DNA of 64,000 nucleotides from Cacconaster sp964598495 (GCA_964598495.1 CAZRBY010000003.1:66847-130846), one strand, 5' to 3'; shown: positions 43,724 to 53,078, numbered from the stretch's first letter. A program made the numbers and translations. Notes: generated by a model not told the origin, from the sequence alone.

Positions 43724-45277
43724 TTAAAAATCAACATTATATGAGTGCACACCCCAGTTAATTACTGTGATCTCGGTAGACATATAGGTATCCTTTGTAT
43801 TGAGATGCTCATCAGGTGAAGGAACAATGTCGTCAGGATCAACGGGGAATGGATGGTTCGGCGTAGGATTGAAAGGATTTCCGGAGAAACCTATCTTTGA
43901 AAAACTTTTGATATTTAAGTGGTAAATATTATTGCGGAGTACAGGCGAGTTCAGAACTTCCTTAAATGAAGGATTATCCGGATTCAACCAAGCGAAATAG
44001 TATACTTTACCGCCTTTATATTCAATAACACCGTCACCCCCTGTAGGAAGCGTAAGTGCAACACCTGCAGCAATTGCATTTGCCTTTGATGCGTAGAACT
44101 TACCATTGAAAGTGTTATAGAATAAATCCTTTGTAGAACCTCCTGCATGTGCGAGTCTCTCAGCATCCGAAGCCCAGAGATTATTTACAGGCACGAATAC
44201 GGCCTCGACCATCACATAGGCAGTATTACCCTTTCTGTAACAGGTAACAGGCTCAAGACCATATTGATGAGTTGTTTCGGTAAGGAACTGCAGGTTACCG
44301 TGTGCAACAATATTCGCAACCGAATTGGTATTCCCGGGAAGGACATTAATAACTTTCAACAATGTAATGTCATTAACCTGAGAGTAATCATAGTTTGCAA
44401 ACGCTGCCGTAGTATAATCAGCATTAGTTACATAACCCCAAGAAGGTGATTTGGTAGTGTAATGCAGAAGGGTGCTTGCCGGATTAACGGTTGCTGTTTT
44501 ATTCCAAAGAAGGAAGGTAGTATTCTCATATTGTCCATAAGACCATTTAAAATCAGTCAATGTACCATAATTAATACCTTCGCTCGTAACAGTAGCCGAA
44601 GTGGCAATTTCAGTTGCTTTTGTTACAGCTACTCTTGATACGCTACGGCGGACAGTCAGCGCAAATTGGTTGTATGCCACATTCGGCACGCCGGTAATGG
44701 TGGCTTGTGCTTGTGTTATACCCCCTTTGATTTCCTGCCCTTTAAGAGGTTCTCCACTCATAAGGATAATATCGTTCGTGCCATCAAAAACCGCATAGCT
44801 GGACATTGTGTAAGTATAGGCAGCCGCATATGCTTGTTCAAACGCAGTCTTACTGGTAACTGCAGCGTTGTTTAATGCTGTTCTAATAGCACCATCGTTA
44901 TTAACTACTACATAAATGTCAGCAGAAGTCTGCGGGTCTACCTTCCATGCCGGTGTGGCGAACTTAGCGTCGGTATTCTCATCCGGTGTATTCGTCAAAT
45001 CAACACTTTTTGAATATACCTTGCCTTTAGTGGCATCCACCACATAGATATCGACTCTATTGATTTTGTCACGGCCTACCCAATGCCCTGCGGGATTGTG
45101 AACGGTGTTATCTTCTGCCGAACGAGTCAATTCATCAGTACCTTTTGTAAGGTCGATAACCACACTCATGTAAGTGCTCACTTTAAGGCTGTCATCATCT
45201 GTGACAATAGGTTGCTTGTTACAAGCCACTGTCAAAACCAAAATACTCGCGAAGAGTAAAATTCTTTTAAAGCTCAT
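43724..45277 (-). CDS. Mfa1-family type V pilus major subunit
   Basis: The 517-residue prepilin has a lipoprotein signal (lipobox LTVAC, Cys about 19) and two beta domains. Mfa1 hallmarks are INRVDIYVVDATKGKVYSKS near the N-terminus, VLRNNIYHLNIKSFSKIGF near the end, and the C-terminal NWGVHSYNVDF. Arg52 in ELTRSA sits in the loop where Porphyromonas pilins are cut by an Arg-specific protease before donor-strand exchange; that use here is inferred. It is first in the pilus operon (pilin, anchor, accessory, tip), which would be the most expressed position. Confidence 0.87.
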   Translation of the reverse strand: MSFKRILLFASILVLTVACNKQPIVTDDDSLKVSTYMSVVIDLTKGTDELTRSAEDNTVHNPAGHWVGRDKINRVDIYVVDATKGKVYSKSVDLTNTPDENTDAKFATPAWKVDPQTSADIYVVVNNDGAIRTALNNAAVTSKTAFEQAYAAAYTYTMSSYAVFDGTNDIILMSGEPLKGQEIKGGITQAQATITGVPNVAYNQFALTVRRSVSRVAVTKATEIATSATVTSEGINYGTLTDFKWSYGQYENTTFLLWNKTATVNPASTLLHYTTKSPSWGYVTNADYTTAAFANYDYSQVNDITLLKVINVLPGNTNSVANIVAHGNLQFLTETTHQYGLEPVTCYRKGNTAYVMVEAVFVPVNNLWASDAERLAHAGGSTKDLFYNTFNGKFYASKANAIAAGVALTLPTGGDGVIEYKGGKVYYFAWLNPDNPSFKEVLNSPVLRNNIYHLNIKSFSKIGFSGNPFNPTPNHPFPVDPDDIVPSPDEHLNTKDTYMSTEITVINWGVHSYNVDF

Positions 45278-45597
45278 AAGACTTTTTTAGTTAAAAATTT
45301 AAATGTTATTATTTATGAATATTCAATTTTTTCTTACAAATTGATCTGCTATAGACTTATTTACATTTGAATTATTTAAAATAAAACGACGCAATTATAG
45401 TAAAAAAAATGACATACTGCATCAATCAGCTAAATAAAGATATTTTTTTTTATATCATCATTTTGTGAATCAAGATTATACATAGCCGCTCTGTTCTTTC
45501 ATTGTATCAATTTTTAATACCTAACGCTTTTATTCCAGCATTGTTTTTGCATTTATTCACTATATTTGTAAGAATTGAACGAAAAAAATAATAGATA
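45278..45597. other. AT-rich divergent intergenic region between pilus operon and ior genes
   Basis: The 320-bp gap is about three-quarters A/T with poly-T and poly-A runs. It must hold the start signals for the leftward pilus operon, but no exact minus-strand TAnnTTTG was found; the plus-strand promoter for the ior genes lies at its right end. No pair of long inverted repeats of the kind that flank invertible promoters is seen. Confidence 0.6.
45540..45568 (+). promoter_or_regulatory. Candidate promoter for the ior operon
   Basis: TATATTTG at 45561-45568 is an exact -7 element; ATTG at 45540-45543 is a near -33 element with a 17-bp spacer. The ATG at 45598 is about 24 nt beyond the predicted start. 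Confidence 0.6.
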
Positions 45598-47205
45598 ATG
45601 AAAGTTAAAAAATTGCTATTGGGTGATGAGGCGGTGGCGCTGGGGGCGATAAATGCCGGTATTACCGGAGTTTATGCCTATCCGGGGACTCCTTCCACCG
45701 AGATTACGGAGTATATACAGGGCAGTGCAACGGCACGTGAAGCCGGTATTCATTCGACATGGTGCACCAATGAAAAGACAGCAATGGAGACAGCTCTGGG
45801 TGTCTCTTATGTAGGGCAGCGTGCGCTGGTATGTATGAAGCACGTGGGTTTGAATGTTGCTGCGGATGCTTTTGTCAATTCCGCGATTACCGGAGTAAAC
45901 GGAGGAGTGATAGTGGTCGTTGCGGATGACCCTTCAATGCACTCTTCGCAGAATGAGCAGGACAGCCGTTTTTATGGCAAGTTTGCATTTATTCCGATTC
46001 TGGAGCCCTCAAACCAGCAAGAGGCCTACGACATGATGGAGTATGGTTTTCGTCTGTCAGAGGAGCGCAACATTCCAGTAATGATAAGAGTTACTACCAG
46101 AATGGCACATTCGAGGGCAGTGGTAGAGGTGGCTGAAAAGCCCACTCCCCGCAGGAAAGAACTCATATTTCCCAAAGACCTCGCTTCATGGATTCTGCTT
46201 CCGGCAAATGCCCGCCGCAAATATCCGCAGGTAATAGCCAATTATGAGGAACTTGAAAAAATAGGTGCATCGGAAAAGGGATGGAATAAATATTTTGATG
46301 CGCCCGACAAGAGCATAGGTGTAATTGCATGCGGAATCGGGTATAACTATCTAAGAGAAAATGTAGGCATGAGTTACAGCCATCCTATACTCAAGATATC
46401 GCAGTATCCCGCGCCCTCGGATCTTATACGCAAAATGGCCTCCGAGTGCAAATCAATCCTCGTTATTGAAGAGGGTCAACCGATACTGGAGGAGATGATC
46501 AAGGGCATCCTCCCTACCACTGTGAAGATACTGGGACGCTTGAGCGGTGATCTGCCGAGAGTCGGTGAGCTAAATCCGAACTCCGTCAGAGCTGCTCTAA
46601 GGCTGCCTGCTCATTATACTCTACAGCCGAGCAGCGTGGTGGTGCCTAGACCTCCCGCACTTTGCCAGGGCTGCGGCCACAGGGATGTGTACGCTGCGCT
46701 GAATGAGGTGCTGGCGGACTATCCGAACCATAAGGTATTCAGCGACATCGGTTGCTATACGCTCGGAGCTCTTCCTCCTTTCAGGACTATCAGCTCCTGT
46801 ATAGATATGGGCTCCTCCATCACAGTTGCCAGAGGGGCGGCGGATGCAGGCCAATGGCCCAGTGTAGCTGTCATCGGTGACTCAACTTTCACCCACTCCG
46901 GTATCACCAGTCTGCTCGATGCAGCTAATGTAAATGCCGATATTGTGGTGGTAATCTCAGACAACCTCACTACCGGAATGACCGGAGGACAGGATTCTGC
47001 AGGTACGGGGAAGCTGGAAGCAATATGCGCCGCTGTTGGAGTTGATCCCGCACATATCCGCACTGTGGTACCTCTACCGAAGAATATGGAGGAAATTACG
47101 CGAATTATACGCGAAGAGATTGAATACAAGGGTCTGTCGGTAATCATTCCCCGCAGAGAATGCATTCAGACTGCAAAACGCAAAGCTAAAGAGAAGAAAC
47201 AATGA
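45598..47205 (+). CDS. iorA: Indolepyruvate:ferredoxin oxidoreductase, alpha subunit-like
   Basis: The enzyme decarboxylates aryl 2-oxoacids (from aromatic amino acids) to aryl-acetyl-CoA and reduces ferredoxin. The 535-residue protein has the pyrimidine-binding half (GVYAYPGTPSTEITEYIQ, VGLNVAADAFVNSAITGV), the thiamine-diphosphate half (CQGCGHRDVY, FSDIGCYTLGALPPF, GDSTFTHSGITSLLDAAN, GGQDSAGTG) and ends VIIPRRECIQTAKRK. The usual C-terminal dicluster ferredoxin domain of full-length IorA is absent, so an external ferredoxin must take the electrons. The stop overlaps the iorB start by 4 bp. Confidence 0.93.
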   Translation: MKVKKLLLGDEAVALGAINAGITGVYAYPGTPSTEITEYIQGSATAREAGIHSTWCTNEKTAMETALGVSYVGQRALVCMKHVGLNVAADAFVNSAITGVNGGVIVVVADDPSMHSSQNEQDSRFYGKFAFIPILEPSNQQEAYDMMEYGFRLSEERNIPVMIRVTTRMAHSRAVVEVAEKPTPRRKELIFPKDLASWILLPANARRKYPQVIANYEELEKIGASEKGWNKYFDAPDKSIGVIACGIGYNYLRENVGMSYSHPILKISQYPAPSDLIRKMASECKSILVIEEGQPILEEMIKGILPTTVKILGRLSGDLPRVGELNPNSVRAALRLPAHYTLQPSSVVVPRPPALCQGCGHRDVYAALNEVLADYPNHKVFSDIGCYTLGALPPFRTISSCIDMGSSITVARGAADAGQWPSVAVIGDSTFTHSGITSLLDAANVNADIVVVISDNLTTGMTGGQDSAGTGKLEAICAAVGVDPAHIRTVVPLPKNMEEITRIIREEIEYKGLSVIIPRRECIQTAKRKAKEKKQ

Positions 47206-47774
47206 AAAAAGATATAATACTCGCCGGTGTGGGAGGACAAGGCATCCTCTCCATCGCTACCGTTATCGGAGAAGCTGCCCTGAAAGAGGGTCTTAATATC
47301 AAACAAGCCGAGGTACACGGCATGAGCCAAAGAGGTGGTGATGTGCAGTCCAATCTCCGCATCAGTTCCGATCCCATAGCTTCAGACCTGATTCCAAAAG
47401 GATGTGCCGATCTCATAATCTCACTTGAGCCGATGGAGGCGCTCAGATACCTCCCCTGGCTCTCAAAAGAGGGATGGATTGTAACCAATACCACTCCGTT
47501 TATAAATATCCCCAACTATCCGGAGACGGAGGTGATAATGGATGAGCTGAAAAAGCTTAAGAACACAATATTGGTGGATGTGGACAGCATCGCACGTGAA
47601 GCAGGGAATCCGCGCGGAGCCAATATTGCACTCCTCGGTGCCTGCAGTCACCTTCTTGGAATGGAATCTCAACAGTTTGAAGAGGGTATCCGCAGAATAT
47701 TTTCCGACAAAGGAGAAGAGGTTGTGGAGGCCAATCTCAAAGCCTTCAAGGCAGGACAGGATGCCTCATTATAA
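47202..47774 (+). CDS. iorB: Indolepyruvate oxidoreductase beta subunit
   Basis: The 190-residue gamma-type subunit (pyruvate/ketoisovalerate oxidoreductase gamma fold) has GVGGQGILSIATVIGEAA, QAEVHGMSQRGGDVQSNLR and LISLEPMEALRYL, all family-conserved. It pairs with IorA to form the 2-oxoacid oxidoreductase. It overlaps iorA by 4 bp and the genes are almost surely cotranscribed and coupled. Confidence 0.94.
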   Translation: MKKDIILAGVGGQGILSIATVIGEAALKEGLNIKQAEVHGMSQRGGDVQSNLRISSDPIASDLIPKGCADLIISLEPMEALRYLPWLSKEGWIVTNTTPFINIPNYPETEVIMDELKKLKNTILVDVDSIAREAGNPRGANIALLGACSHLLGMESQQFEEGIRRIFSDKGEEVVEANLKAFKAGQDASL

Positions 47775-47805
47775 ATAAGTATAATCCAATTTAATTATTA
47801 AGTAT

Positions 47806-49203
47806 ATGAAAAAAATTTTGACATTAGTCCTTGCATTTTCAGTCGCAACGACAGCAATGGGACAGGGAAGACTGGGTAATTTGCTAAACAAGGCCAAAGA
47901 AGCCGTTTCCACCGAAGTAAAATCCGACAACAAAGGCAATAATTTCACCGGCGGCAATGCTATCCACGTGAGCAGCCTTACCGGCTCAAACCGCAATGAC
48001 GGCAGCAAGGCAAAGCCTTACAAGAACCTCCAGAAAGCCATTGACAATGCACAACCGGGAGATGTCATTCTCGTTGGGCAGGGCAATTATTTTGGAATGC
48101 TAAACTCTGGCAACATCATTATTGACAAGCCTTTGACCATCATGGGCGGCTATTCCGACGATTTCTCGACCAGAGACATTCTCAAATATCGCTCAATGGT
48201 GCAGCCTGACCCTACATCAAACGGTACTGCAAAAGGCGGCGGCACAATCCAGATCAAGGGCACGAGTGGTGGTGAAGTGGTAATTGACGGCCTCCTGATA
48301 GACAGAGGCAACTCCGTTGCCTACAATCCGGCCGGTAAAGGCAAGCCGGAAGGAGTTGAGAGCCCGATGATGCAGCCTATCGGCACTGCAGGTATCGGCG
48401 GTGCTAACTTTGAAGAGAAGGTTTATACCACTGAAACAGCCCTTATCTCTCTCGACAACCCTACATACAACATCACTATCCGTAACTGCGCTTTCTTAAA
48501 CAGCCCCAACTATGGTATCAGAGGTATGTTTAAAGGGAAACTGGAGGTTGACAACTGCATTTTCGTCAACATCCGCATGGCAGCAATGGAAGTTTCAGGC
48601 AGCTATGCTACAGATTATTGTGAAGTAAAATTCACAAACAACACCGTCCTCTTCAGCTGGTCACGTCTGAAAGATATGAGTGACATGGGTTACGGTTATC
48701 GTTATATGAATGGCGTACACAGTTATCTTGATCACAACATTATCGGCTGCAGCATCTTCTCAGGCCTTGACCGTTGTCGAATCGACAGCAATGCAGCAAG
48801 AGAGCGTGAAAAGATAACAACTTGTGAAAACTCCCTCTTCTTCCTCAACAAACAGGCTGACATCTGTCTCCCCGGAGGCGGCATGTTCCTGCGCGTATGG
48901 GTAAAAGATTTTGAGGATGTTGAACAACTTGCAGAGGTGTCAGGAAATAAGTCCGTAACAGATCCCTCAATATTCAACGGCGCTCTCAATGAGCCCTATT
49001 TAAAAGGCTTTATAGAGGCTGCATACAATGAGAAAACCAATTTTGACCCCAACTCCGGCGCAAATGTTTTCCGCCAGGCAATGGGTATGAATATGCAGGG
49101 AACCATCGACTCCTCCGCCTCAATGTTTGCCAACAGGTATCCTTTTGAAGATGCACTCAAATTATTCGGTGCCGTCAAGGGCTACGGAGCACAACTTCCA
49201 TAG
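47806..49203 (+). CDS. Exported right-handed beta-helix protein (DUF1565-like)
   Basis: The 465-residue protein has a signal peptide (ending TTAMGQ). Residues about 50-110 (AIHVSSLTGSNRNDGSKAKP, YKNLQKAIDNAQPGDVILVG) follow the DUF1565 start of right-handed beta-helix proteins, then come repeated hydrophobic rungs (GEVVIDGLLIDRGN, NITIRNCAFLNSPN, KLEVDNCIFVNIRM, EVKFTNNTVLFSW). The fold is common in carbohydrate-active or surface proteins; no catalytic residues are identifiable. It is 31 bp after iorB but functionally unrelated in appearance. A terminator follows. Confidence 0.8.
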   Translation: MKKILTLVLAFSVATTAMGQGRLGNLLNKAKEAVSTEVKSDNKGNNFTGGNAIHVSSLTGSNRNDGSKAKPYKNLQKAIDNAQPGDVILVGQGNYFGMLNSGNIIIDKPLTIMGGYSDDFSTRDILKYRSMVQPDPTSNGTAKGGGTIQIKGTSGGEVVIDGLLIDRGNSVAYNPAGKGKPEGVESPMMQPIGTAGIGGANFEEKVYTTETALISLDNPTYNITIRNCAFLNSPNYGIRGMFKGKLEVDNCIFVNIRMAAMEVSGSYATDYCEVKFTNNTVLFSWSRLKDMSDMGYGYRYMNGVHSYLDHNIIGCSIFSGLDRCRIDSNAAREREKITTCENSLFFLNKQADICLPGGGMFLRVWVKDFEDVEQLAEVSGNKSVTDPSIFNGALNEPYLKGFIEAAYNEKTNFDPNSGANVFRQAMGMNMQGTIDSSASMFANRYPFEDALKLFGAVKGYGAQLP

Positions 49204-49256
49204 CGACACTATAAAACTATAACAAAGCTTAGCAATCACACCTCGTGTGCAAAACA

Positions 49257-49287
49257 ATCCCCGAAAGTTTTCTGACTTTCGGGGATT
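49257..49287 (+). terminator. Terminator after the beta-helix gene
   Basis: TCCCCGAAAGT and ACTTTCGGGGA form an 11-bp stem with a TTTCTG loop, followed by TTTT. A short GC-rich word array (49300-49325) follows before the convergent transglutaminase gene. Confidence 0.85.
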
Positions 49288-49325
49288 TTATCAAACCCAC
49301 AACCCGTATCGCGCAACGCGCACCA

Positions 49326-51923
49326 CTACAACTCCGCTTTCCTCAGCTGGTCAAGTAACGTAGTGTTGTAGCCGTCATAGGTGAAAAATACGCGGCCAAA
49401 GCTGTCTGCAATTACCACCAAAGGCATTTTTAACCTTTTGCTGTCAAGTTCCATAGCGTCGCAGATGGCAGACAATGTGTTGTTGTCATCAGTCGCAAGA
49501 ATGACTTTCTGAGGCATTTGAGGAAACATTTCCGAGTTAAAACGGGATTTTTCCGTCTCTGAACCGAAAAATAGAATTACCGGAACACTCCAATCGTGTC
49601 CAAACAACATACGGATAATATGGTCACTCGGTTCATGCGACGGTCTCACGAATGCAAGAATATACATTCCTCTGCCGGTAAGCGGAAGCAAAGGATCTGC
49701 GTAGAAATTGCCCAAAACCTGCAAGTCGTCATCATCTTCTCTCAATCTAAGATCAATTGTGGTGGTACTCCCTTCTTCAATATTGAAGAAATGCAATCCT
49801 GATAGAACCTTGCCGCTAGCCATACGCGTACCGGTAGTTAGCAGATAACTGCCGCAATCGAGTTCCACCGGCTCTTTGAATACATTCCGAACACTCATGG
49901 TCCCCTCTATGCCCTCTTTGTCACGGAAATTGAGTGTATTGATACGCCCACCCTCAAGCGAGGCAATAGTGAAATGCGATTCAAATTTGGGGTCATAAAT
50001 ATTATCAAGATCGCTGTCTGTGAGCATCAGGAAGCCCGAAGGTCTCTTCACGGCAGATGCATCCGCACTATCGGATGAGAGCTCTGCAGCAGCATCAACC
50101 CAGGATCCGGACTCGTAGTACTGCACCTTGCCGCTGATCTCTTCTATCCTCGCAGGAATGTTAAGGGCGCGGCAGTATGCCACGAAATAGCAGTCACGCG
50201 AGTGGGCATCCGCAGCACCCAGTGAGTGGACCCCCAATGGGCTTATAGGGATGCGCTGGGGATTGTAACGGTCGAGTAACTTGACGTTGTCACGTACATA
50301 TTGGGCAACCTTTTTACCGGAGGTCAAAGAATCCGACACAATGGCATCCAGAAATACTCCCCTCCAGCCCCTCAGCAATTCATTGCCTATACGGGGATTT
50401 AGCACATAGCGATACCATATCTCCCGCTGCTCGGGATCCATACCCTCTACCCCATCAAAAAACACGAGGTGATCGAAGAGTACTGAAGAGGGGGTGTCTC
50501 GCAAATCCTTTTCACTCAACAGCTCCAGCAGGCGGATGCCGTCACGGTACTTGGATTTGTCGCCCGACTTAATATCATCAAGGAATAAAGAAATTTCCAT
50601 CCAATTGCCTCTGGAGGCCACCAGAAACCTATTTTCAGGGTCATTTACCGAGGGCTTTACAAAGGTGGAGACATAACTGTTGCGAAGGGAATCCTCGTAT
50701 GCGAGACGCAAGTCATTGGCCGCTTTCTCTTCAGGAGATATCACTACAGGAATATCTCCGCCTACCGGAGGCACGATGTCAATTTCATCTTGAAACAGAT
50801 CACCCACCTTGTGATCGAGCACGACTGTCACTTCACCATCATTTTCTCCTGCCCGTGCTCTGGCATATCCGTAAGCACCATCTTTGGATGCCCAAACAAG
50901 AACATCTCCCTTACCGAGAATGGCCGAAGCACATCCACGAGTATCGGATAGTGCCGTTATTGCACTGTAAAACTCCGCATAGTTGTATATTTTGAACTCC
51001 ACAACGGCATCTTGCACTTCAGCACCTGACAGATCCCGCACGCAGACCGTCAGACGCTCCGTCGAAGTATAGTTTGCAGTCACATTGATCTCCGTAAAGC
51101 AATCCGTATGCTGTATGACATCCTCACTGCCCGAATAGCGTCCGAAGCTGCGATTATGCATCAGCAGGGCACGCAGAGCTGTGGAGCTGAACCAGGCCAC
51201 ATCGAGACGCGCTTCCGGTTCACAGGCACCCAAATAATGCCATTTACCATCCACCCAAGCCTCAACCCAGGCATGATTGTCGTCGGTATGAGCCCAACGT
51301 GGAGTATAGACCTGCCTTGCAGGAATCCCGACGGCACGTAGAGCAGCTACAGTGAATGTGGATTCCTCACCACAACGACCGTATGCGGTAAGCATTGTGG
51401 CCAAAGGGGCTGATGTACGTGCATCACTTGGAGTGTATGTCACCTTTTCATGACACCAGTGGTTGACCTCGAGCACCGCATCGTACATGGAGAGTCCTTC
51501 CACCCGTGGCTTGAGCTCGCGGTAAAACACAGTCCTGGCCGAATCGAGATTCTCATTGTTTACTCTAAGCGGGAGAACATAATGGAGGAAGATATCATCG
51601 GGCAGACTGCTACCCCAGGGCATCTCTTCACGTGTCTTCAAAGCGCTCCTTACACCCTCAATATATAGCCAAGGGTCATAATCGGCAATATCTCCAAGCG
51701 GCATATATGCGTAGAGAAACTTTATTGCATCGCGCTCCTGCTCATTATCGCATAGTTCCATCACAACATCAAAGTTTGAGTGATATTCCAGCAAATCTAA
51801 CTTTTCTGAAAGATCTTGCTCCATGGTAGCGCGCAAACGTGCTTCATGAGATTTACAGCAGGTTAGCATTAGCGTTGTCGCAGCTACAATTGCTGTGGTA
51901 ATAAGTGTGCGGAGGATTTTCAT
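49326..51923 (-). CDS. Transglutaminase-like lipoprotein
   Basis: From the ATG at 51923 the 865-residue product has a lipoprotein signal (lipobox LTCC). The transglutaminase-core fold is at about 185-270: GRCGEESTFTVAALRAVGIP (catalytic Cys), DDNHAWVEAWVDGKWHYLG (His) and then CEPEARLD; the third residue of the triad is not a clear Asp. A Gly-rich beta region and a C-terminal thioredoxin-like region (FVRPSHEPSDHI; PLVVIADSFGRVFFTYDGYN) follow. In this family the fold is often a peptidase or a peptide-binding module rather than a cross-linker. A longer reading from 51953 lacks the signal start. Confidence 0.85.
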   Translation of the reverse strand: MKILRTLITTAIVAATTLMLTCCKSHEARLRATMEQDLSEKLDLLEYHSNFDVVMELCDNEQERDAIKFLYAYMPLGDIADYDPWLYIEGVRSALKTREEMPWGSSLPDDIFLHYVLPLRVNNENLDSARTVFYRELKPRVEGLSMYDAVLEVNHWCHEKVTYTPSDARTSAPLATMLTAYGRCGEESTFTVAALRAVGIPARQVYTPRWAHTDDNHAWVEAWVDGKWHYLGACEPEARLDVAWFSSTALRALLMHNRSFGRYSGSEDVIQHTDCFTEINVTANYTSTERLTVCVRDLSGAEVQDAVVEFKIYNYAEFYSAITALSDTRGCASAILGKGDVLVWASKDGAYGYARARAGENDGEVTVVLDHKVGDLFQDEIDIVPPVGGDIPVVISPEEKAANDLRLAYEDSLRNSYVSTFVKPSVNDPENRFLVASRGNWMEISLFLDDIKSGDKSKYRDGIRLLELLSEKDLRDTPSSVLFDHLVFFDGVEGMDPEQREIWYRYVLNPRIGNELLRGWRGVFLDAIVSDSLTSGKKVAQYVRDNVKLLDRYNPQRIPISPLGVHSLGAADAHSRDCYFVAYCRALNIPARIEEISGKVQYYESGSWVDAAAELSSDSADASAVKRPSGFLMLTDSDLDNIYDPKFESHFTIASLEGGRINTLNFRDKEGIEGTMSVRNVFKEPVELDCGSYLLTTGTRMASGKVLSGLHFFNIEEGSTTTIDLRLREDDDDLQVLGNFYADPLLPLTGRGMYILAFVRPSHEPSDHIIRMLFGHDWSVPVILFFGSETEKSRFNSEMFPQMPQKVILATDDNNTLSAICDAMELDSKRLKMPLVVIADSFGRVFFTYDGYNTTLLDQLRKAEL

Positions 51924-51946
51924 ATTGATAAGTCTTAAGGTATAAC

Positions 51947-51977
51947 TTCGCAATTTACAAAAAATGACCTATATTTG
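51947..51977 (+). promoter_or_regulatory. Promoter giving a near-leaderless cutC transcript
   Basis: TTCG (51947-51950), a 19-bp spacer and TATATTTG (51970-51977) fit the Bacteroidetes promoter closely. The ATG at 51982 starts only 4 nt after the -7 element, so the mRNA would have almost no leader. Confidence 0.65.
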
Positions 51978-51981
51978 TACC

Positions 51982-52635
51982 ATGCTGATAGAGATTTGTT
52001 CTGAAAATATAGATATTGCGCTGAAGGCGCAGGAGAAAGGCGCCCTCAGGGTGGAACTCTGCAAAGACCTTTCGGTCGGGGGTGTGACGCCATCTTATGA
52101 TGAGATTGAACAAGCGCGCAGGCAGCTGGATATCGGCCTCAACGTGCTTATAAGGCCTCGCGGAGGGGATTTTTGCTACTCCGCTGCCGAGATTGCCCGT
52201 ATTCTGAGGGATATTGAGTTGTGCGGCTCCCTACTTACGGAAGATGGCAAGGTGATAGATGGTGTGGTCATTGGCGCCCTTGCACGTGATCGCTCCATAG
52301 AGTATGGCGCTTGCAGCGAAATGTTCGCCGCCGCAAGCGAGTACGGCCTCTCGACTACCTTTCATCGGGCAATCGACCGTTCGAGGGATATTTTCAAGGC
52401 TTTGGAGAGAGTGATTGATATCGGTTTCGACCGCGTGCTCACTTCAGGAGGTGCGGAGACGGCCTTTGAAGGACGGGAGACAATTGCCCGTATGGTAAAA
52501 ATGAGTTCAAACAGCGGGACATTGATAATGGCCGGCGCAGGAATAACTCCCGAAAATGCCGGACAAATCATAGCAGAAACCTCCGTCCCGGAAATACACG
52601 GCTCCCGTCTGAGTCTGCTTGACGGTTTTTTGTAA
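51982..52635 (+). CDS. cutC: Copper homeostasis protein CutC
   Basis: CutC is a TIM-barrel protein linked to copper tolerance; its chemistry is unsettled. The 217-residue product has MLIEICSENID, KGALRVELCKDLSVGGVTPS, NVLIRPRGGDFCYS, VIGALARD, TFHRAIDRSRD and MAGAGITPENAGQI, all family signatures. It stops after EIHGSRLSLLDGFL, about 25 residues short of the usual C-terminus. I chose the ATG at 51982; an upstream in-frame ATG at 51964 lies before the promoter's -7 element. Divergent from the transglutaminase gene. Confidence 0.93.
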   Translation: MLIEICSENIDIALKAQEKGALRVELCKDLSVGGVTPSYDEIEQARRQLDIGLNVLIRPRGGDFCYSAAEIARILRDIELCGSLLTEDGKVIDGVVIGALARDRSIEYGACSEMFAAASEYGLSTTFHRAIDRSRDIFKALERVIDIGFDRVLTSGGAETAFEGRETIARMVKMSSNSGTLIMAGAGITPENAGQIIAETSVPEIHGSRLSLLDGFL

Positions 52636-52673
52636 AAAAATTGTCTTTTATCCCTGAATTGCCCTGAGATTTG

Positions 52674-53078
52674 CTACTCCGTTCGAAAGAAGCGACGTGT
52701 GGCGGAAATGCCGAATTTGCGACCTTTAACATAAAGGATACCATCCTTAATCCATAAAGTACCCCTGGCTGTTAATCGATGGTCGGGTGAGTACATATAA
52801 GATGTTGTCCATGTATTGTCGGAAGCGTTATAGCGCATACCTTTAATGAAAACAAGATTGATTCGGTCTTGTTTTTTCGGATCAACATGCCAAAGGACCT
52901 TTGCACAGAAAGTGCCATCTTCATTGCGATAAAATTCAGATCCGGTTTCCCCTCTCTCATCAACCCAAACACCAAGAATCTCGTTTTCGGGCAAATCCTG
53001 ACCATAAGTGATATAGGGCAGGACCAACACCAAAGTCAGGGCTACCGACAGGAATCTTGAGATGCATTTCAGCTTCAT
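52674..53078 (-). CDS. DUF2147-family exported protein
   Basis: The 134-residue protein has a signal peptide (ending TYGQ) and a small beta-barrel: ILGVWVDERGETGSEFYRNE, FCAKVLWHVDP, GMRYNASDNTWTTSYMYSPD and LYVKGRKFG, the DUF2147 pattern. Function is unknown. The ATG overlaps the stop of the unknown 490-residue gene by 4 bp (ATGA), so it is probably coupled to it. Confidence 0.85.
   Translation of the reverse strand: MKLKCISRFLSVALTLVLVLPYITYGQDLPENEILGVWVDERGETGSEFYRNEDGTFCAKVLWHVDPKKQDRINLVFIKGMRYNASDNTWTTSYMYSPDHRLTARGTLWIKDGILYVKGRKFGISATRRFFRTE

Noticed and set aside
45278..45597. Invertible promoter for the pilus operon
   Set aside because: No pair of long inverted repeats flanking a promoter was found; only short AT-rich matches that occur by chance.
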